From Diplonema papillatum (Eukaryota > Euglenozoa > Diplonemea > Diplonemida > Diplonemidae): a DNA stretch of 64,000 nucleotides. Both the position numbers and the translations under genes were made by a program. The notes under the pieces were generated by a model. It was not told where the DNA came from, did no database searches, and saw only the letters and a list, made by a program, of their open reading frames with translations. This document shows positions 58,346 through 64,000 of the stretch, in pieces. The first letter of the stretch is position 1. Every line of letters begins with the position of its first letter. Where the stretch lies: positions 124,001-188,000 of the forward strand of contig JAPJBO010000281.1 of assembly GCA_030068145.1 (NCBI GenBank), written 5' to 3'.

Positions 58346-60399
58346 GGAGGGCCCGCGTCGCAACAGTTCGAAGGGCGTATGGCAGCAGAATCCGCGCATG
58401 GGGACCGATCGGTATTGCGGCCGAGCATGCAAAGAAGCTCGGTATACGATGGACAGAAGATCTCGACGACGCCGAGGACGAGGCAGGGAATGTGCTGAGG
58501 CTGGTGCGACAGAGTAAGGGGGAGCGAGGGCACACCCTGAGAAAGGCGATTCACGGCTGGCGACTAGGGGAGCTCGAGAAGAGGCGCACAAACTTCGGAG
58601 GGGTACGGGCGGGTGTCGACTACACCGCGACGAATGCCTACGGGCTGAAGGCGTCGACAACGCTGACGGCCGCGCGGGACGTTGCCGAGGTCGTAGCAGG
58701 GTCGGTGATGACGGAATCACATGCTGCCAAGCTGTGGGGAGGTGACGGGCTGTGCAGACGCTGTGACGAGGCGACGGAAGAAACTCTGGGCCACATTTGG
58801 TGGCAGTGCCGGGCGTATGAACGAATCCGAATGCAACAGCAGTATGCCGAAATTGTTGACGCAGATCGCTCGACTTGGCCTCCGTGCCTGCAAGAACACG
58901 GGATTCTGCCGAAGGGAAGTCGGATCAACATCGAAGTGCTGCACACATTCATGGCGGAAGTCATGCAAGAGAGACGACGGCTGGAGAGAGAAGGAAGAGA
59001 CCGGGCAGTCGGCCACCCCTGGAGACAACTGCACCCTGACGACTGCCCCCCGCGCCGGCTGAATTTCGAAGCGATCGCTGGACCGGGGACCTTCACGGCG
59101 GTAGCAGGAGAGAGGTGGTTCCGGGCGCTGCAGTATTGGCTGGATGGGATGTGCTGGTCGGTAGCGGGTGACGTCTCGACGGCAGAGCTCGCAGTAGACT
59201 TCGAAGTGTACACCGGGCTCGATCTACCGGGCAGTTTAGTGGCGACGACAGGTGGGACGCCGCTGTGTATCCGTGCGAGAATGTTGGCGCGGATGCTGAA
59301 AACGATCGGGGAAGCGCTTGAGCGGAAAGGGGTGGGGCCGCTTCTGCCGGGTAGAAAGCTGGAGAAGATAGGTTCATTGAGAACGGTAGGGGCCCCCCCA
59401 TGCCTCACGGGCTACGAGATGAGGCCAATTTTCCGCGGCGGCGAGGAGACGATGGGAATCTTGGAGACGCAGCTGAAGGCGAGCCGGCATGCGTTCACCG
59501 GCGAGGCGTGGGGGATGGACCTTTTCCCGACGTACGGAAGAGAAAGGGCGGAGCGTGCGGCGAGATGGGCGGCCTTCGATGACGCTACGGAGAAGAGGAA
59601 AGGGAAGAAGTCGGCTGTCGTCGGAGGGGATCCGTGGCTCGTGCCGGAAGGGATTCCCCGACACGAAAAGTGGGGTGAGCGGGTGTGCCCCGGGCACCAA
59701 AAGGTGAAGTGCGACGTGTGTAAGCGCCGGGGCAAGTCGGTGGCGTGGTGCTGCCAGGCCCATCACAGGGAGGGTGATGGCCTAGCCGTAAAAATGTGTG
59801 CCGAGCACCGGATGACGCAGTGCGCCACGTGTAAGACGACAGCGGAGTGCTGTCGCAACCATCACCACCGATGCCTCGATCATGGCATGCCGACGTGCGA
59901 CGGCTGTAAGAAACACGCCGACCTGAGGAGTAGGAGACCCGGGCACTGCTGCAGGAAAGGGCACCACCGGGCGGCCGTGGCGAGAGGTGAAGAAACAACA
60001 ACGAAGAAGAGGAAGGCGGAGCCGGAGGGTCCCGCGCCAGCGCCGAGACAGGCGAAACGTGAGAACGTGGTGCTCGTTCTGCCGGAAGCAGAGGAAGACG
60101 AGCGAGAACCCGCAACATCAACGCCGACATCAGCAGCGAAGGTCGGGAAGACGGCGCCAACGCCAGCGAAGAAGCGGCAATCAGACTCCGCGGCGGAGCC
60201 GGTACCGAAAAGACGCAAAGGACGCGTCGATGCGCCACGACCATCGCCCAGGCGCTGGGAAAAAGCAGAAATCGACGCGCAACCGATGAACCTCGACGAG
60301 CAATCGAAGAAGAAGCGAAGCACCAAACGCGCGCCTGAGCGCGACGATCAAGACGAGCTAAAGAGGCGAAAGCATGACACATCACGTGCGAAGAGATAA
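58346..60399 (+). CDS. LINE-3 protein, C-terminal part with Cys/His-rich repeat domain (5'-truncated)
   Basis: The frame is open from the truncation point, before any ATG, to a stop at 60399; the first internal start (GTG) is at 58492. The N-terminal part is the region behind the reverse transcriptase. A knuckle CRRCDEATEETLGHIWWQC matches that of LINE-1, and AVDFEVYTGLDLPGS also aligns with LINE-1. The C-terminal third has three related Cys/His units: CPGHQKVKCDVCKRRG...CCQAHH, CAEHRMTQCATCKTTAECC...HH and CLDHGMPTCDGCKK...GHCCRKGHH. Then comes a basic, Lys/Arg-rich tail. The units look like zinc-binding modules that could bind DNA or RNA; I do not know a named family. The RT core itself is missing from this copy. 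Confidence 0.8.
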
Positions 60400-60480
60400 C
60401 CGCGCCGTCGGCGATGCAGATTATCGCCACAGATTCTTTGCATTCTAATCCAAACGATTACGCTCGATTACACTCGATCA
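58346..60480 (+). mobile_element. LINE-3 copy 2, 5'-truncated
   Basis: Begins directly after the tail array of copy 1 and ends in CGATTACGCT/CGATTACACT units that abut the right end of the carrier element. About 2.1 kb. Confidence 0.9.
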
Positions 60481-60529
60481 GGGGGTAGGTGAATTGGCTC
60501 ATCCCGTCAGTACAGATGTACTATTAAAA

Positions 60530-61770
60530 AAAAAAAAAAAAACAGCAACCAAGTGTGAACCTTAAAAACAGAAGGTGGCCAGGACGCTTGAGTCCTTGAT
60601 TCCTTGAGCACAGCATTTGCTGCCCTAGAGTTGATTTCGTTGTTTGGCAGGGCACCAGCCATCCCCTCTAACCATACCCTACCTTATGTAAAACAAAACG
60701 AAACCCCGCCCTGCCCCCTACGACTCACTTGTTATGGCAAATACAAGGGATTTCAAGTGGCATGCTGACAATACAGCATATCGTGTGAGATCGCATGTTT
60801 CTGAATTGTATTTACACGCGATCGGTTGTCTTTTCACATGCTTCTGGCGCACGGTGCGTGGGAAACCTGGCAACTCCCCTCCCGAAAAACTGTATTATTC
60901 GGGCGGCTTTAGTTTTGCAGACTCATGTTCTTTATACGGCGCAGTATCGGGATTTGTATATTTCGTAGCACAAATAGTGCAGTCTATAGTGGTCTACCTT
61001 GGTTTGCCGGTTTACCGTTCTTGTTAGCAAGCACACAAGTGCGAGGTTTGAGGGCAGCAAACGCGGCCAGTCCAACAATAAGCCCGAGGTAAGAAGTTGG
61101 GTCGTAATACTTTTGCGAATTCTCTTGGCACGGTGCACGTTTGAGTCCCTGAGTGCACGTCGCTCGCTTGCAAGGCAGCGAGAGACGAATCGTAGCCTAG
61201 ACTCACGATACGGTTTGTGGTTGCTGCTGGCCCCTGTGACGCTTCTGGAGGCGCGTTTACGTTTTGGTTGAAAAGAAGAGCCGCTTGCTTTCCTTTTGGA
61301 AACGGGGTGTGACTAGAAGTCACGCTGGGGGCCCCGGATTGAGCGCACCGATCACGTTGCTTGGCAATGCGCTCTTGAGAAGCCCGTTTCGGGTTGTAAA
61401 GAACTCGGTTTCCGAGTCTCCGGTTGACACCAAAGGCGGCGGGGGGCTGTGTTTATCTTCGTTTGCTTGACTGTCGGTACAGGAACATATCCCGGGCACG
61501 CACTGTTAAACGAGCAACGGCGTTTGTGATACGAGAAACGGGTGAAGGCGTCAAATGATTGTTGCAACAAATGTGCCCTCGAGGCAGCCCGGGCGGCGCC
61601 AATCCGAGCGCACACAGCAGCATGTCGGCACCTTTATTTAAGCAACCCCAAATCAAGGGTTTCGCTTCGCGGACCGGCAATTCGCACTTTGTTTTTTTCA
61701 TCGGCTGCGTTTTTTTGGTGCGACCGAAATGTTCCCATCAAAGACAATTGAACCATTAAATACTCTAAAA
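60530..61770. other. No gene seen
   Basis: After the A tract at 60523-60542 no repeat or coding region could be supported. Confidence 0.35.
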
Positions 61771-61771
61771 C

Positions 61772-61860
61772 GGGTGGGGGGGGGGGGGTTTAATTTAATG
61801 CTTAGGCAGTACTTTGCCTCTCATGCGTTTGATGCCAGCATCAAGTCTTCTAAAAAGGGT
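61772..61860 (+). repeat. Triple-palindrome repeat copy
   Basis: G tract, TTTAATTTAATGCTTAGGCA, GTACTTTGCC, then TTGATGCCAGCATCAA (one mismatch from a perfect palindrome) and GTCTTCT. Confidence 0.75.
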
Positions 61861-61865
61861 GTGAC

Positions 61866-62500
61866 GCAAGAACGTGCTTGAAATCGTATGTGTCCAACCC
61901 CTTAAAATGCTTCGGCCCCATACGCGACGAACTCCCCACAGCATTGGTTGACAATCCTTGCGCCGCCACATTCTGGAATGTGCACGAACACGGGCGCGGC
62001 AGTAAAACTGGCGCGCTTGACGGGCCGAGCGTTCGTCGACCGGTGGATGGATTGCTTTGCAGGGTATCTCTCAGCGTTGACATGCAGGGCACTGGGCAGA
62101 AGTCACATTCCACTCGCCACCGCTGTGATGAAGCGAAATGCTGTGGTTTAATTAACCAGTTGGATTCGCTCTTGTTCGTAACAGTTCCAAGCTGACACTT
62201 CATTGCGGGCACAACATGCAAGAAGGCCTGGAAGAAATCAGGAGCCGCGGGTAGCACCCGAGAGCGCCACTCACAGCACCTTCAATCTGAGCCCAGACCT
62301 GACCCGCACTGACAAACCCGCATGTGTCCTCAGAGCCAGGGGCTTGTCCCTATTTCATGAGGTGGTGTATTGACCGAAGCTAGTGTCTGTTACCGAGGGA
62401 ATCTTGCTTGGCAACAAACCTACAGGCTGTTGTTTCTTCGAGGAACAAAATACTCGGGGCGGTGCCGTCGGATAGGAGGCTAGGGGGAGAGAAACAGCAC
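61866..62500. other. No gene seen
   Basis: Starts with a short match (AAGAACGTGCTTGAAAT) to the 29.6-kb repeat. Nothing else is recognised. Confidence 0.35.
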
Positions 62501-62501
62501 A

Positions 62502-62634
62502 ACTACTGACGGATGCTCGTGCCCGCACTGTACCTGTGCTATTTTACTACTGACGGATGCTCGTGCCCGCACTGTACCTGTGCAATTTTACTACTGACGG
62601 ATGCTCGTGCCCGCACTGTACCTGTGCTATTTTG
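62502..62634 (+). repeat. 44-base tandem repeat, three copies
   Basis: CTACTGACGGATGCTCGTGC CCGCACTGTACCTG plus TGCTATTTTA, period 44, nearly identical copies. Unrelated in sequence to the 44-base array at 45.6 kb. Confidence 0.9.
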
Positions 62635-62639
62635 GACTG

Positions 62640-63499
62640 TTGAGACAGCACCTTCCTCCCCACGGCTACCCGAGAGTAGTTCTACAACGCACTTGTGTTG
62701 AACCGCTTTTTTTTTTTTTTTTTGAAAGGATCCCCCCCCGTACACGCGTTCTGGTGTGCGTGGGCCCTCAACACGCTCGCTGCAGATGAACCATTCTTTC
62801 CGTGCTCGAAGTCGGTTGATCGAGCGCATGCCAGCGATGCTAACTCTCGGCGAGGTCATGCGCAGTCGTTGAGATTTCGCTATCCGTATGCGATCCGTAT
62901 GCTGATGACCGTTTGTAGCTCGCAACTCTCGCCTCAAGTATTTCCTATGAAACACGCTTGTAATCAATGAGATTGTTTCGGTACAGGCTCTCGTGATGAT
63001 CAGAGCGGAGAATCCGAGGGTCGGCCGGTCGCAAGGATGCTGTGCCACGGGAGGACACGCCAGAACTCCCACGGGCTCCTGTTTTGTCCGCATTTCTTTG
63101 CGCATCAAGGGCTTAAGATTGTATCGCTTACGATCCGGGGCTCTGGCACTGGGTTTTCCTGTGGGTGGTTGCAAGGATTGAGAGACCGTACACCGCGAAA
63201 GTTGGAGAAGGAGAACGGAAAACTAGCGTCAGAGCATCCACAAACACTTCTGAATATTTTGCAGCAAAGCGTGCAACGATGGATGTGGGTGATTCTGAGT
63301 TAGCTACGAACACATCCAATGGCTCCCAAACATGCTGTAGTAGTAAAGCTGCAATTGCAGGAAGGGGCATAGTGACCTGGCGTGTTGGGACTGGCGCTGC
63401 AGCCATCACATCAGCATCGACGGTCTAGTTTAGTATTAGTCATTACCCCCCCTATTGCGGGTTTTGACAGCCGAAAGTGGCGAGGAGGGGGTGAACAGG
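62640..63499. other. No gene seen
   Basis: A T tract of 18 near 62707. No coding region is supported. Confidence 0.35.
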
Positions 63500-63655
63500 G
63501 GGGACTGCAAGAACGTGCTTGGAATGGATATGTGCTCAACACCGCACTGGTCCCGTCTGCGCCGCGTTTCGGTCCTTTAAGCCACGGACTTATAGGCGGA
63601 CCGTCATCAGCGCGGAACCTGAGTGTCTGCAGACAGGACAGCGGTGTGAGTCTGG
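63500..63655 (+). repeat. Copy of the AAGAACGTGCTTGGAATGGA family
   Basis: Closely matches 29.6-29.75 kb through CTGCAGACAGGACAGCGGTG TGAGTCTGGTTG. The last part also matches 30008-30040, the acceptor region of the exon there. Confidence 0.75.
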
Positions 63656-63837
63656 TTGTGGTGGAGAGGTGAAACAGGGGGCGGGTAAATGTCAACGGGT
63701 TCAAACCGATTCAAAATATAATCAGAGGACGCTCCAATCGGTGCCTATGGCGACGAGGCTGGAGGCGGAGAAACAGAGCAACTGCAAAAACCGGCCTCTT
63801 TGTGTTGGACGCTTTCGACAAAAAGCTAACCCCAGAT

Positions 63838-64000
63838 TTACCTGTCGACCACACTTCCTTCGTGGCGATGACCTCCTCGAGTTTTCCCAACGAAGGCACG
63901 TGCGTATTCAAACAAGAAAAAGGATTTGGAAAAAGGGGGCTCCGGCGGCATACCTTCGTTTGTGCAGCTGCGTAGATCGTGTCAGCGATGAACATTATGC
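63838..64000 (-). CDS. Partial gene running off the window (two small exon pieces)
   Basis: At the window edge the minus strand reads IMFIADTIYAAAQTK and then a GTATGC donor. A second piece, EVIATKEVWST, follows an AG at about 63877 and ends in a GTAAAT donor at about 63844. The phases are compatible. The pieces are too short to identify the protein, and the acceptor of the second piece is weak. Confidence 0.4.

Larger units (their letters stand above)
55285..60501. mobile_element. 5.2-kb element with terminal inverted repeats and 5-bp target duplication
   Basis: Left end TGAGCCAATTCACCTA, right end its inverse TAGGTGAATTGGCTCA. TCCCG flanks both sides (55280-55284 and 60502-60506). The empty site can be read at window position about 8-40, where the same repeat is uninterrupted. 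An array of CGATTACACT-type 10-base units lies about 35-95 bases inside the left end and again just inside the right end. The interior carries two LINE-3 copies and a frame with the NDSPLTQQED motif. I see no transposase, so the carrier is probably non-autonomous or its own gene has been replaced. Confidence 0.8.

Noticed and set aside
57431-60430. Two nearly identical minus-strand frames of 281 codons
   Set aside because: Their identity comes from the LINE-3 duplication; they are antisense to the Cys/His domain and have no supporting features.
62502-62634. CRISPR-like array
   Set aside because: Simple tandem repeat without spacers.

Overview
The window looks like nuclear DNA of a eukaryotic protist with a large, repeat-rich genome. 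Its genes are split by GT-AG introns, and it carries several non-LTR retrotransposons, a hAT transposase and short scraps of nuclear rRNA. A euglenozoan (perhaps a diplonemid) is my best guess. The scrap of small-subunit rRNA 3' end near 30.7 kb reads AAGGTTGCTGTAGGTGAACC, which resembles the euglenozoan form (GCTGTAGG) more than the usual eukaryotic form (TTCCGTAGG). This assignment is an inference from about 50 bases and is not firm. I saw no tRNA gene, no CRISPR array and no bacterial operon structure.

Layout. 0-3.4 kb: a non-LTR element (LINE-1 here) on the minus strand whose 5' end is joined to large-subunit rRNA sequence. 4.8-5.1 kb: a short inverted-repeat element. 6.1-10.6 kb: a three-exon membrane receptor (solute-binding domain, membrane segments, degenerate nucleotide cyclase). 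11.5-13.8 kb: an inverted-repeat DNA element with subterminal arrays. 16.7-17.9 kb: a dual-specificity phosphatase with its 3' end repeated. 19.1-21.8 kb: a small inverted-repeat element, LINE-1 3' scraps and a partly duplicated gene. 23.5-26.5 kb: an intact hAT transposase. 26.7-27.4 kb: an unknown gene exon. 29.8-30.8 kb: possible exons and rRNA scrap. 31.2-35.4 kb: an apparently intact APE/RT/RNase H LINE (LINE-2). 35.7-36.4 kb: a zinc-ribbon protein. 37.3-39.1 kb: a reverse transcriptase fused to a ubiquitin-specific protease. 42.5-46.1 kb: phosphoglycerate mutase with an added N-terminal docking-like domain and a repeated 5' end. 47.4-47.9 kb: an EF-hand protein. 50.2-53.9 kb: a J-domain coiled-coil protein and an array of truncated copies of its first exon. 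55.3-60.5 kb: a 5.2 kb element with inverted ends and a 5-bp target duplication that contains two nested 5'-truncated copies of a third LINE (LINE-3). The window ends inside another gene.

Two themes run through the window. First, genes here repeatedly have part of themselves duplicated next door: the J-domain first exon, the mutase 5' end, the phosphatase 3' end, the 21-kb gene 3' end, and fragments of the 27-kb and 36-kb genes. Second, several families of small interspersed repeats recur: a poly(A)-tailed repeat that shares its 3' end with LINE-2, a CT-tailed SINE-like repeat, a triple-palindrome repeat next to poly-G, and TA-flanked elements with AAGGGG ends. Host genes identified here do not form an operon and no shared pathway links them. 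The receptor, the phosphatase, the EF-hand protein and the docking domain on the mutase would all fit a flagellated, signalling-rich cell, but that is inference.
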